From Saturnia japonica (lineage: Eukaryota > Arthropoda > Insecta > Lepidoptera > Saturniidae), in NCBI GenBank assembly GCA_033032175.1, contig CM065312.1, forward strand, positions 3,596,001 through 3,660,000: DNA of 64,000 nucleotides, read 5' to 3'. How positions within the stretch are numbered: the first letter of the stretch is position 1; every line of letters starts with the position of its first letter. The notes beneath the pieces were generated by a model, which was not told the origin of the DNA, did no database searches, and worked only from the letters and a program-made list of their open reading frames with translations. Positions 24,966 to 37,246 of this stretch are shown in pieces. The translations under genes were made by a program, and so were the position numbers.

Positions 24966-25792
24966 TATAGGGATTCCTCGTTGACTTCGGAACACTAAAA
25001 AGGAAGAAATCTGCATGAACAAGTGAACTGTGAACAAGAGAGCCTGTAAGTACAACCATAGTTTAATGAATATCCAAATAGTGAGTTTTAATTGACTTTT
25101 GTTTTATTATTTATTTACGTAAATTCTAACGACCCACGACTACTACCCACAGGTATAATACTGTGATATATTGCCAGATATGAGCTAAACACCTAAAGTT
25201 TTAATTTATATTGAAATAGTAGAATAATTCACTGCAGCCGAAATTGGCAAGAATGATTACTAATATTTCACTTGTTAATTATGGCTGATAAGATAGAATT
25301 ATGTACTACATATATATGAGAAACGATAATATTATACCCAAAACGAAAGTTCTGAATTACTTAATTTATTTATGTGTTTATCCAAATAGAATAATTTATT
25401 ACAAATGTCTACGCTTAACCGAAATCTCGAGTTGTCTAGACCCTAGACAGACGTCCGCTAAAAGAATCTAGACACTTTTATATTGCCTTTGTTTGTAGTA
25501 GGCTTTATTGTAAGTATGATCTTGTTTACTTTGTATACGGGAATTCTCAAAGATGAATGATACAATATTAAAGAAGGGAGAAGATTTTAAAATATACGTT
25601 AATAAATATCAAGTCTCTATCTACTTTCAAAGTCTTACGGAAACTTGTATGTTATATTATTATTTATTTATTTCATAATTTTAATAAATCTTTTTAAAAA
25701 AATCCGGAAGTTATGATGTCCAGATTATGATTATAATGACAACTTCGACAGCTTCCGCATTAATTGTCAAAATGTCTAAACAAAGAGACTGT

Positions 25793-26240
25793 ATTTTTTT
25801 TTTTTTTTTGAACTGACTACACTGTTAGCCTTAGGGGCCCTATCGTCAAACAGAGCCGCTGCGGCTTTTACAGCTTCACCGGACTTGGGGGCGAGCGCTT
25901 AGGGCACTCAGCCGCGAAAGTTTGTGACGACCCGCACGAGGGTGCCAGAGTGGCCGAACCTCGGCTCGGGCGGTCGTCGCGAATGCGAAAAAGTCGCGAT
26001 CTAACTAATTCCTAATCCTAAGAGAATTCGAACTAACTAATATATACTCATGTGCACGTTCCCCTCCTCCTGGGAGGAAGGAGTGGACCATGCGTATGTG
26101 TATTTAATAATCGGAATGAGCCCCTACCACTCAACGCCCTGCGTTTTATAGGAGCACTGTCGCCGAACCTCCGCCGTATAACGAGCGATCGTATGGTGTT
26201 ACGTGACATACGTTACTGACATCATTGTCGAGAACCGTCA
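25793..26240 (-). mobile_element. LINE 3' UTR, GC-rich, with A-tail
   Basis: The T-run at 25795-25810 is an A-tail on the minus strand. Upstream of it on that strand come TAGTTAGATCGCGACTTTTTCGC, CTTTCGCGGCTGAGTGCCCTAAGCGCTCGCCCCCAAGTCCGGTGAAGC and CTAAGGCTAACAGTGTAGTCAGTTC. The block is far richer in GC than its surroundings and looks like the long 3' UTR of an R1-like LINE. The exact family is from memory and is not certain. A short related piece lies at 11726-11790. Confidence 0.6.
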
Positions 26241-26539
26241 GTTGAAGGTCTTAATGTGTATTACAATGTACAAATAGAATTTTGCAAAATATTTCAAACC
26301 ATTGCAATAATAGTAAAATATCAAAATTTCGAGCCCAGGATTAAGGTTCAGAACTCTATTAAAGGTAAATATATGTGTACTCAAGTTACAGGTCCGTCTA
26401 TTCAAACCTCGATACGGGTAGCAGTCCACGGCCTGGTTTTGCTGCACTTGTTGTCACTATCGCGACACAGTCAGTAATTGATTTTTCACCGCAAAACTGT
26501 TAAAGATAATTAGGTGCTCGTGAAGCCGCTGGCCGACAT

Positions 26540-26660
26540 GTTTGTTTTGTTGTGTTCTTTTACATAATTTACACCGTCCTCGCGCCTATCGAAGAACGGC
26601 GTGGTGTGGACACGTACGAGGTAGCCAATCACAGCCCGGCAAGACCGCCAACAAAATATT
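26540..26660. other. GC-rich stretch with CCAAT/ATTGG box
   Basis: CCGTCCTCGCGCCTATCGAAGAACGGCGTGGTG and AGCCAATCACAGCCCGGCAAGACCGCC stand out from the flanks. Minus-strand reading gives GTGATTGGCTA, a CCAAT-type box. No frame or known repeat was recognised. Confidence 0.3.
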
Positions 26661-26829
26661 CCATTCGAATTTACAAAAAAAAAAAATCAGATAATTTTCT
26701 AGTGTTGTCACAATAGCATAAATAACTTAATGTTTCGATGGTTACGTAACAACTTAAAAAAGTATTGCAAACTGTTATTTTAATCTGTAATAAATGATTA
26801 TGAAATTAGTTTACAAAACAAGACAATTA

Positions 26830-27075
26830 AAAAAAAAAAGGAAAACCAACTTCTATGGTTTTGAGTATTTACTGGTGTATCTTCTAAGTTCAAAATCCAA
26901 TGCCAATGAAATTAAAATAGGGGGGGGGGCAGCCTTGAGGTATCCCTTATCCAACAAAAAAGGATCACCAAAATCGGTTCATAAACAAAGAAGTTATAGC
27001 TCAACATCCATTAAAAAAAAAAAAAAAAATTGGAATTGACTAACTTCCATCTTTTCTTTAAGCCGGTTAAAAAAT
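26830..27075 (-). repeat. Dispersed repeat AACCGACTTCAAA family, copy 1
   Basis: On the minus strand it begins AACCGGCTTAAAGAAAAGATGG and has CTTCTTTGTTTATGAACCGATTTTGGTGATCC and GGCATTGGATTTTGAACTTAG, ending in a T-rich run. Other copies: 31140-31185 and 35515-35680 (minus), and 56255-56460 (plus). A G-run at 26922-26931 and an A-run at 27013-27030 lie inside. Confidence 0.6.
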
Positions 27076-27888
27076 CAGTGAAATGTATTAAAATTACTAT
27101 CATTGTTATCTAGCTTCACCATGTCGCATTTCCTTTACATGTTGCACGCGAAGTTCTAGATTTTATCTACTAAAAAGATGTATAACTTTGAAAACAAAAT
27201 TTAATATGTACAAAATAAGTGTAGGTAATGAAAATATAAATTAATTTCACTTTTGGGTAAAATGTTCACAGACATTAACATTACAGAGATAATGGCATAG
27301 CATCCTCATTACGAGTTGAGTGCGTATTTTTATCTGAATTATTACCGTTTATAAATCTCGTTACAGAGTGTAACGTAAATACTCGGACATACTTTACACT
27401 TGCCGCGTCACGTCACATTATTTATATTACAACCCATTCAAAATTGAAAGGCTCATTCATTTCGTATAATTGTATAGTAATATGAATCTTTTGTGTACTC
27501 TTTGAAACTAAAAAAAAAGTTATTGTAATATAATAACTATTTTCTGTATATAACTCAATCTTCTTCTTCATATCGGTGCAAGTCGTATATTAAAAAAATG
27601 GGTGCGTGTACTTATGTACGCGCGTGAGAAGTTATACTTCTTTGGCATCATTAAAAAATAGTTTTTAATTGCATGCAAATAATTAATTACAATAAAATAA
27701 TAGAAGGATTGGAAAAGGATAATCAACAAACTTCATTTTAAATTTGAAAAATTAATTAAATAAATATTTATTTTCTTACACAACATAAAAAATAAAGTCT
27801 AACAAGTAACAGGTATAACAAGTCTAACATAAATTGTCTTATGGAAGATACTTCCATAGTATCTTCCGGTAATGTCTGAATCGGAACT

Positions 27889-27892
<4 letters not shown>

Positions 27893-27932
<40 letters not shown>
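27893..27932. repeat. (AT)n microsatellite in a very AT-rich block
   Basis: An uninterrupted AT run of about 18-20 units at 27895-27931. The surrounding 27660-28560 is almost free of G and C, with many AATATTTA/TTTAATAA words and no frame or repeat structure beyond that. Confidence 0.9.
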
Positions 27933-27938
<6 letters not shown>

Positions 27939-28569
27939 AACCAAATTTAGAGAATAATAAATATATAAGACATAATTTGTACTAAATATTATAAGATTCT
28001 TAATTTTAAATGTTTATTATTGATTATTTAATATTTTAAGAATAAATTTAATAATAAATTCAAAAATTGAATTTAAGGTTGGTCATTTTTTAAATATTTT
28101 TATTGATTTCTTAATTTAATATTCACTTTTCATTTTTATCAAAAAAATTTTCATTAAATTTATTTAGTTATTTTTATAAATATTTATTATTTATTCAATT
28201 TAATAGCAAATATTAAAAATTAATATTATAATTTGATGTTCAATTTTATTTTTTAACACAAACTTTTTATTAAATGTTTTATTAAATTTATTTCTTTATT
28301 TTGTAAATATTAAATAACCAATAATAAGTATTTAACATTAATAATTTAATAATATTTAGTGTTAATTATATTAAATAAAAGTATTTTAATTTATATCAAT
28401 AAATAATACATACGGATAGTTAACCTCAATTATATTGGAGCACTTGAAAAAGTATATAAGCACAATTTTATTCACTAATATTCACAAATAGTAAGTAATA
28501 TCAATCAAAATATTCAATTTAAATCACTACTGAATATAATTTATTAGCACATATATAATTCGCACTTGT

Positions 28570-29431
28570 ATGAAACTAAAACACGTGTTGGGAATGTATA
28601 AACTAGAAACATGTTGATAAATATTATAAATATGAAAACAGTGATCAGAGGTGACGAGCGTACCAACATGCACGACTAATATCGAGGTTCAATTTCTATT
28701 TTGTTGGTAGCTTTTTTTTCGAGACTTAATGAGCGGTTAAGCAGACAACTTCATACTGTTAATTTTGTGTCACAGATGCGCGCGCATCTTAAAATTTCAC
28801 TCTCATAATTTTTTCATAACGCGCCTAAAGAAGTATAACTTCAATAAATATAAATTATGTTGTGGTGAAAAGATAGGCCAGGTAGTAAAGTTGGAAACGG
28901 GACTATTTTTGAAGCGAAACTTCTTTTGTAACGGTGTGAATTTAATTGTATGAATCGAAAATGAGATAGCTATAAACCTATACATAAGTTCTAGGTTGTG
29001 AGGGAACGAGATAGAATGCGTTTCTATTTAGTTTCCCTATCCTTCGTCTATTAATATGTTCTCGATATTTATACAAAGAGATGGAGAGATGGAGAGAGAG
29101 AAGTTTCAATCCTACCGCGTGTGAACTCACACTCAATTTTTTTCAATCGTTATAGGTTTAGCGTTGTGGCCACAATCTAACCTGATCATAAATGACGATG
29201 TGGCCCAATATGGTAGCACGTTAAGCCTAGTGGAAGACTGGCTCTCAAATGCAGGTCCCGAGGGGTAACGAATTTACTTGGGTACCATCATTCATGCATT
29301 CGATGAATTTTTACAAAAGTAACATATGAACGCTTACTTGGCAAAAAAAAAGTAAAATAATCATATTAATACATATTTATTTTTATTCTCGTTTCAATAT
29401 GATATTTTGTAAAAGTGTATTATTAAGTATA
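28570..29431. other. Unannotated DNA with possible SINE remnant
   Basis: 29190-29270 (CCAATATGGTAGCACGTTAAGCCTAGTGGAAGACTGG..GGTCCCGAGG) recalls a tRNA-headed SINE but is too worn to assign. The rest is unassigned. Confidence 0.35.
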
Positions 29432-29716
29432 TCTATACTAATAATTAAAGCTCGAGGGGTTGTTAGTTTTTGCTTGTTTGTTTGTTATACGCTCTAACCT
29501 ATGGATCTGCTAGTCAGAACTGAAAAATTCTTTTTGCACTTTATAAGCTGTTCATTGAGGAAAGTTAAAGGCTATATATAACTTCACGCTACAATCCTAT
29601 GGAGCGGATCAGTAACCATAAACGACAAGAAATCTGGCAAGCTGTAGACAATTACTGGAAGTAAGAACAACGATAGGCTACACGGGTGCGTTTGCGGAAG
29701 CGTGGTGGAGAGCTAG
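29432..29716 (+). mobile_element. Short non-autonomous Helitron
   Basis: The 5' end is TCTATACTAATAATTAAAGC after host A (29431). The 3' end is a diverged GGAGAGCTAG before host T. The length is 285 bp. Inner text (TACACGGGTGCGTTTGCGGAAGC) resembles the 3' side of the copy at 49821-50092 (TACACGGGTGCGTTGGTGAT). No coding capacity. Confidence 0.8.
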
Positions 29717-30357
29717 TGGAATAAATTTAACACGGGTTTTTACAACTACTGTTATATAAAACTAAATATTAATAACAGCAGCTGAAATATGTGAATACTT
29801 CAAAGGCAATATTATTATGGCTATCATGTAGCGTGACATAGTGAGTGACAGATGTGTCCGCGACTTAATAGGCAATTGAATTTAGTGGCAACCTGTTTTA
29901 CGGTAGCATTCTCACGGCCTTTATTTCGTTAATAGCATGATATCCGTAAATCTTGTTAATACAGTACCAGATGACATTAATGTGATGGAAATTTTTATTG
30001 CATATATGTTTGTAAATACTACAAGTTGTTTACAGTAACATGTGTTTCAATTATGACTATTATTTAAACCTTTTATTAGGCTAGCGGTGCATTACTAAAG
30101 GCATTATTAACGATACGTAAATCCTATCAATTAAAGAATAACATTTAGCTCCCGTGTACAAAATTTTATTGGCTTCTTCTATAGCATCGTTGTGATTTGA
30201 AAGTCGATGAAATGCAAAAGGGAAAGTGACGGTAAAAAGAGACAGACACATAAATTCATAAGATATAACGTGAACGAAAATGAAATTGGAAAGTTTTAGG
30301 CAATGGTAAAATGTTACAAAAGAGGTTTGTAGCCACGCAATAATGAATTTTATTACC

Positions 30358-30572
30358 TCATCAAAAAGGCACGAAACAAAAACTTTTTAGACAACACTTA
30401 TGACATTCTGTTACTGATTGATATTGTGTTAGGTTTCCATGGATATTTCAAATTGAATTTTAATATTTCACCAAAAAGGAACAAAACAAAAACTTTTTAG
30501 ACAACACTTATAACATTCTGTTACTGATTGATATTGTGTTAGGTTACCATGGATATTTCAAATGTGCATTAA
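30358..30572 (+). repeat. Two tandem copies of a 110-bp unit
   Basis: CGAAACAAAAACTTTTTAGACAACACTTATGACATTCTGTTACTG at 30372 is repeated at 30482 with few differences, including the end GTGTTAGGTTTCCATGGATATTTCAAA. This is a recent local duplication. Confidence 0.85.
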
Positions 30573-33075
30573 TTGAAAATGATATTGTGAATAATGATAT
30601 TAATGATTGTGAGTACTTGTATGTACATTTTCATACACTTTAAATTAGTGTCTATTTGATCATTTAAAAATACAGTGAAGGTTTCACTTCTACCACATGT
30701 GAATTGCACACATATTTTTTTGTTTTATATGTAAAAGTCATATGAACACTTTCTATAGGTAATGAGTTATGGAATTACTAAAATATAACTTCAATAATTA
30801 AAAATCTATTTTATTACACAAAGCCATTTCCATTCTAAGTTCAAATCGATTAAACTCCATAAAAGCGAGACTCGACAATCTCGTTTCATAAAGGCGTGCA
30901 TGCCTACATACTTGAGTGTGAAATATAACGTCATTTCCGAACGTAGCACGCTTCCTATTTCCTGTGGCATCTCGCAGATATCTCGTCGACTCTACACTAC
31001 TTACTGCCAAGTTTTTATGTCTTTGTTTAAGCCAATAATTCTTATCTAGTAAAAAAAATCAATACCTACATTTCAATATCTAACTCAACAAATAAATAAT
31101 AAATCAAGAATATATATAGTAATATATAACTAATTTGGTTATTGATAACCTCCGTCTTTTTTTTTGGACTCGGTTAAAAACTACATTGTATACGTCATTA
31201 GGCATATACGTAGGTATTAAATCCGATCTCAGTACTAAAACGATCTAGTGTCGTATCACAGACTAATATTTGTCGTATGAAAAATGAAATAATACTAATT
31301 AATGTTCACAGTCCCATAAACGGTCATGTTTGACCGCGCCGGGCGTCGCCGACTATTCCTATTACTGCTGAAAATATAATAACAGAAAGTCCGTTCAGAA
31401 CAACGCATCAAAACCTCACTGGAAATTTTAATAGATATTCGCTCTACAGACGATCTCTGAATAACTATTTCATTTAGTTTTGATGACGTAAATCAGCAAG
31501 AAACCGTTGAAATACCAAGGTTACCGGTATGCAACTCTTTGTCCAGAAATATACTTTAAGACTTAATTGAAAAGGATAATGATAAATAGTAATCGAAATA
31601 TATTTAATATAGAGATAAAGTTTACTAAACGACTACAACCTTAGTAACTTGGCGTTGTTGACGTGATAGGAATATAACAATGTAAATAAACTATTTAGGT
31701 AAAGCTACAACCACTTCGAAGAATAATCTTGTAATTCTAAGGAATCGGTATAAAATTGACACTCGGTTCTTGGTAGGCTTATAGTCGAAGTTTTCAACGT
31801 TTTGAGGGGAGGCTACAATCTCACACACAATCATTTGATCCAAAAGTAAGCATAGCTTGCACTCTGGAAATCAACAAACTTATACGTACATACGAGATAC
31901 GATATTCATACTTAAGAGTATAATATATATATTTAAAAGCTATTTGTTTGAATCTGGGACCTGGCAACACTACTTTGACATTTGACTCTGTTGTCCTGTA
32001 TGACAAGTTTTTGGCGAAACCTTGAAGTGAAGTGAAGTGTTAATATTTTTAATTCATTAACTTAGGTTTTTTGACCATATATTATGTAATTTTGAGTTGC
32101 TTCAAAAACTCCCTGTAAGGGAGTTATATCATTTCCTTTTCTTTATTTTTTCGATGACAGCTCCTGTGAAAACTTGAACGAGCGTCTTTTTTACATTATG
32201 TATGCATTATTTTATAAAAATATGATGTTTACACACGTACAAGGTTATATCAGAGTCGGAGAAACTGATAGGGATGGACCTATATCGATAAACGTAACAC
32301 GATAATAGACCCGATATTTTTTTATAAAATGTAAGAAACTAAACTACTGCCGGATACCTTTGTACAAATTTATTAACTAATATTATATTTCATTACAAGA
32401 TGTTTGTTACACGTATTAATTCTTGATTGATAATGCTAATTTCTTCAAAATGTTTCGAAGTTGTTGTAAAATAAGTAGGTATAGGTAGGGTACTCGACAA
32501 TGAAACGAAATAATTATAACAACAGGTAATCTTTATTTATTTATTTGAATCAAAATCTGATGAATCGTCACTTTCACTAAATATAATATATATATATGCT
32601 GTTCTGTTTCTTAAGTACTATTGTTTTATACAAACAAAACTCAATGTTTCTTAGAGTGACGTTCAAATCCTCTTACAGAGATCTCATTTAAGCGAAAATA
32701 TTCAGCTACTATGATAAAAATTGAACACAAAATTTAACGTCCCCTGTGACTTTAAATCGAAATCATTTCACCGTGGAATTATGCTTATTTAAACGAAAGT
32801 CAGTTCTGAGCGGTAATCGATTTCTTGACCATGTCTGAGATATTTATAATGAATTTAATACTAAACCTATTGAACACATAACAAGTAATACGTCAGTGAC
32901 GCAACAAATCAAAAATAATTTCAAAATTTTTACCCCGTGTGCCTAATAACATGACAAAGTTATAATTGATATAAATTAATGTTACTTTTTAGTGAAAAAT
33001 AATTTAACTTGATATAAATAAACGTCGTTTTAATTTGATTTAATTGTAAATAAATTGACTATTATTAACCTTGAA

Positions 33076-33240
33076 CTAGCTGTACCCGCTTCTTCGCTTA
33101 CATAGTCTATAGGAATGCCATCGATCTTCTAGCACACACACACAAATCTTGCTCCTCTGCTTCCGGTTATTTTTAAGATAAAAATGCTTATTGTGGGTGT
33201 TCCTTATAAGATAGCTATACACTTTGCCTGACTTTTTTGT
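33076..33240 (-). mobile_element. Helitron 3' end on the minus strand, partial
   Basis: Read on the minus strand, the sequence ends GCGGGTACAGCTAG at 33076, the Helitron right end. The left end of the element was not found, so 33240 is only a rough limit. Confidence 0.55.
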
Positions 33241-34677
33241 AAGTATTTTAAATCTATAATAAGTGTGTAGTAATAAGTTGTATGAATGTAATTTTTAAGT
33301 AGTAAGTACATTAATTTGATATATCTCTTATGGTTTACTCAGTGTAAGTATGTATGTATGTATGCTCCCGGATTGATTGACCATGACCAGTTTTTTTATT
33401 TGCACGGAACCATAATTATTTTTCTAAAATAATAGTAGCTTAAGTTACATAATATAACATCAGCTATTGACCAGTAATGGTCCTGTCAAAATTGGTTTCG
33501 GAGATTACCCACGACAGACAGACATAGAGACAAAAATTTTAAAAATGGGTTAAGGTATCGTATATACTTTCATTTAGTAAAAAGCTGTTATTTTGTCATT
33601 AAAAACATACACTTCAATCTTGTTAATTGGTTAGATGGCTAAGTTTATCATTTCGGACTTCCGCCAGCTCGCAATTTTACCGTCTACTAAATGCGGATAA
33701 AAAATACATCGTAAAAAAACCTTGATACGCTTAGTTACAATTCTGAAAAAGTATATTTTTGCACCTAAATTCAATAAAATGTACTTTGTGTGTATATTAA
33801 AAATAGAGTTCAAATTTAAAGCATATAACGCAGCATGAACTGTAATGCCACTTAACATTCAAGAGAATTGGAGCATGATAGTGAAGCACGTACTTTCATT
33901 TCGAGACGGTGGAAATTTTTTAAAATCACTGAACAGGTTATCCAGAATTCGAAAAATTTACTGTATCTTTATTTTATGAATTTAAAATTTCCTTTTCTGA
34001 ATTATTTATTTATACAGTTTATACGAAATTCCACAGCTCGTAATGTTTAAAATTATTATTTGTAAATTAATACGATCGTATTATTTAACAAAGATTCTTT
34101 GAAAAAGAGTTTCGAGTAGACCTTTATTAAAAGTCTCAGAGTATGTGGGTACTGTTATAAATTATTTTATTAATATTTATTTAAAATTGGTAAAAGAGTA
34201 CGTATTATTTATATTTTTTAAATAGTTATATTAACGCAATATGCAATAATCATAATAGTCGAAGTTGAAGTATAAAGATCAAATTAGACGGTATATAATT
34301 TCCATACCAAGCGCGAATATGTTCACAAGTCAAAGATGCATACTTTTCAGGGCGGCCCTTTTAAAGTTTACCTTCGTATAGTAAGTCCCACTTAAAAAAA
34401 AATCGTAAGAGCTGTCTAAGAAAAATAAGTAAGCCACTCGACTTACTCATTTATTTACCATATAAATTAGGTAACCCAGATGCTAGTTGTGGAATAATTT
34501 TGAAATTTCATGCAAACCGCCTTCTAAACGTATTCACGCTTGGTACGGATTTAATATATTTGTATGGGTATAGAATTAAAATACAAATTAACACACTAAT
34601 TCTATGGGTACTTATTTTATGCATATATTTGACGATACAACTCAATGTTATAAGTGGATTTGTATCATGTCTTGCAG

Positions 34678-34770
34678 GAAGAGGTTCGTCGACACTTTAC
34701 GCTCGCCACGTTGGCGGTGCGCCAAACGTGTTGTGTTCTGTGTACCATGAGTAGTAATGTAGGGTAAACT
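34678..34770 (+). CDS. Weak candidate terminal exon
   Basis: After TTGTATCATGTCTTGCAG comes a GC-richer stretch open for 30 codons (EEVRRHFTLATLAVRQTCCV, then LCTMSSNVG) to TAA at 34767. Alone in AT-rich DNA it stands out, but nothing links it to a gene. Function unknown; the call is low confidence. Confidence 0.15.
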
Positions 34771-35514
34771 GTGCCAATTTATAATGGTCTTAATTATATA
34801 ATTATATTTTTGGACACAACCGTGTTTTAGAAGGTTCCTACCTTCAATTCAATGGAAATAACAAATCATTGCAATCATTTTGTAATATAAACTTTGAGGA
34901 GCGTAAACGACCCAGTATATATTTTTTTATCTATAATTTTTATTAGAAAATTTGATTAAAATTATTGAAAGATTTTATTTTGCTTATTTTTTTTTTAATT
35001 ATAAGTAGAGTTAATGATTATTTAAGCACTTTATAAATATTCTAATGACAATGGTTATATTATTGCTGTGTTGCATATAATATAAAATAAAAATCGATTG
35101 TACAAGGTAACTGCAGCCTTTCTTATAGATTTTCCTTTAAAAAATATATCGTTATTGTAAATTTACGATCTTGCTAGTAATTAAGTAAGTAGCTTGTCGA
35201 AAAAAAACGAACAATATACAGTTAATGTCTGAAGACATTTGAGATTTTTTTTAAAGGGATGTACGTCTGTGAAATACTAAGATATTTACTTATGTACTTG
35301 TACTTGTAAGTGGTTGAAATTTAAAATATACATTTAAATATCTGCAAAACTAACTTTCGATCAGAATGCCGCATAAGAGATTTTAAATTTGCAACGACGG
35401 TATCAGAATATTCTACTGACTGATCATCAAAGTGTTCAACTATAAAAATATTCGTGATCTTTACGTATCATTGTAACATACTTGTAATCAAAAAATAAAA
35501 CAAGATAATTTTTA

Positions 35515-35680
35515 ATAAAAAAGAAAATCAACTTCAATCCTTTTGAAGAGTTCCCTGGTGTAGCTTCGAAGATAAAGGTCCAATTCCAATGAAATTAAAA
35601 TGGGACCACCCTTCCACCTTCCAACAACAAAGAATTCGAATTGAGAATCTCCTCCTTCTGTTGAAGTCGGTTAAAAATTT
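35515..35680 (-). repeat. Dispersed repeat AACCGACTTCAAA family, copy 2
   Basis: On the minus strand: AACCGACTTCAACAGAAGGAGGAG, GGTGGAAGGGTGGTCCCATTTTAATTTCATTGGAATTGG and GAAGCTACACCAGGGAACTC, the same order as at 56265-56440. A shorter piece of the 5' side lies at 31140-31185. Confidence 0.6.
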
Positions 35681-35885
35681 ATGGATAATGCTGGCAGGAC
35701 ATAATATTTTCAATTGATGAGTCTATTCATTGTAATTAAACCATAAAGTCCGAAGCCTCGTATTTCACTATCAACTATAAGTATTTTATAATTGCTTCAG
35801 TGTGGTCTCCACTTTACAGCTTTTTAAAACCAGAAGCAGACGCATCCCAGCTACGAACTGACACAGATCGTATTTTAGCTTTAGT

Positions 35886-36144
35886 AATACATACATACAT
35901 ACCATCACGCCTGTATCCCCGATGGGTTAGGCAGAGGTGTACTAGCGTACACCCACAGTTCGACGTGTATGTTTTTAGGTCCCATGTAATTGGAGGCGAG
36001 CCTATTGCCATTGATTGGACACAAAGCCAAACTCGGAGCCAAACAATTTCACAGAAAAACCCAATAACACTTGGGAATCCTGGGAATCGAGCCCAGGACC
36101 ACGAACATAGCAGTCGCGCTTATGACCACTAGGCTACCGGGGCA
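35886..36144 (-). mobile_element. SINE (family A), tRNA-derived, copy 1
   Basis: Read on the minus strand it starts TGCCCCGGTAGCCTAGTGGTCATAAGCGCGACTG (A-box-like) and has GGTCCTGGGCTCGATTCCCAGG (B-box). The body carries AAATTGTTTGGCTCCGAGTTTGGC and ends in a TATGTATGTATGTATT tail. Two other copies in the window share the whole layout. It is not a functional tRNA: the acceptor stem has no partner. Confidence 0.8.
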
Positions 36145-36903
36145 GTTATACAAATAAAAGATTTTTAAAGTTTTAGGTTGTACGTTAAGCTTCCTAAGAA
36201 CTTTACCGATTTTCTAGACAATAACTTCAAGGATGATATAAATAAAATTTTACTGTCCAAGATGGATGCAGAGATTTTAGGATGGATCATTGCGTAAACG
36301 ATATTGATGTTTGGAATTGATTCCCTCTTTGTACATCCACGAAAAATCTATTGAACGATATACTAAACGACACTTATATAATTAAACAGAACCAATTACA
36401 AACACTGATAAATCTGATCGATATCTTAATAAATTTTCTCAAGTCGCTGGTTTTGTTTTAAGGTTCAAAAGTACCATCTGTGAACTTACATTAACTAACA
36501 ATTTTTGTTTTATTTTAGATTTTGAAACAGTACGACTCAAACAAAAGAAAGAAAGCTGCGTATTAACTTCAGCTCTAACATTTAATAGATCGAATCTAAG
36601 GAATTGAGGCAAGGAGCAATCAAAGGCGATCGTTGAACCCCTCAACTTCAAAACAAGATGAAACATACTAGTCTTTAATGTTACAGGTATTAGATAGACT
36701 GCAAATTTCAGATATCATAGGTAAAAATCCCGGTACAGTGCCAAATAACGGGGTGTTTGTGGATTGTCCTTTGTTGTTATGTGGGTGTTTGGGAGAACAG
36801 TGATATATTATGTTGCGTTTATGAGAACTAGAAACGATATTCTTGGAACTTTCGCAATGTTGGATAGCTAAGTAAAAGGTTTTCACTATCACTAATCTTT
36901 ATA

Positions 36904-37246
36904 TTAATACGTGAAGAAAAAGCTTTCTACCCCTTTTTAAGCGTATTGCGTGCACGGAATACTGGGAGATTTTGCATGGTTAAAGTTTATATGGAGAAGG
37001 AGTGCAGAAAGCTAAAATTTATCTACAATATCTGTTACTAATATATTAAATTAAATTAATTAATACATACTGCGAATCCTAACGCGACCAGTGCCATTGA
37101 ACTTAGACCCCCCAAAATATTGACATTGTCACTTATTGAAAAGTGACAGCAAGTGATATAATATTCATTGTTTAGGTTCATACTGCAAATGTGAAACAGA
37201 AAATAGTATATGATTAAAAAGTGGCTGGTTGAATATCCGATCATTG
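36904..37246 (+). repeat. 340-bp dispersed repeat, copy 2
   Basis: Full-length partner of 6136-6483: TTAATACGTGAAGAAAAAGCTTTC, GCGTATTGCGTGCACGGAATAC, TTATATGGAGAAGGAGTGCAG, GCGACCAGTGCCATTGAACTTAGACC, ending GGTTGAATATCCGATCA. It differs by scattered substitutions and a few small indels. Confidence 0.8.
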
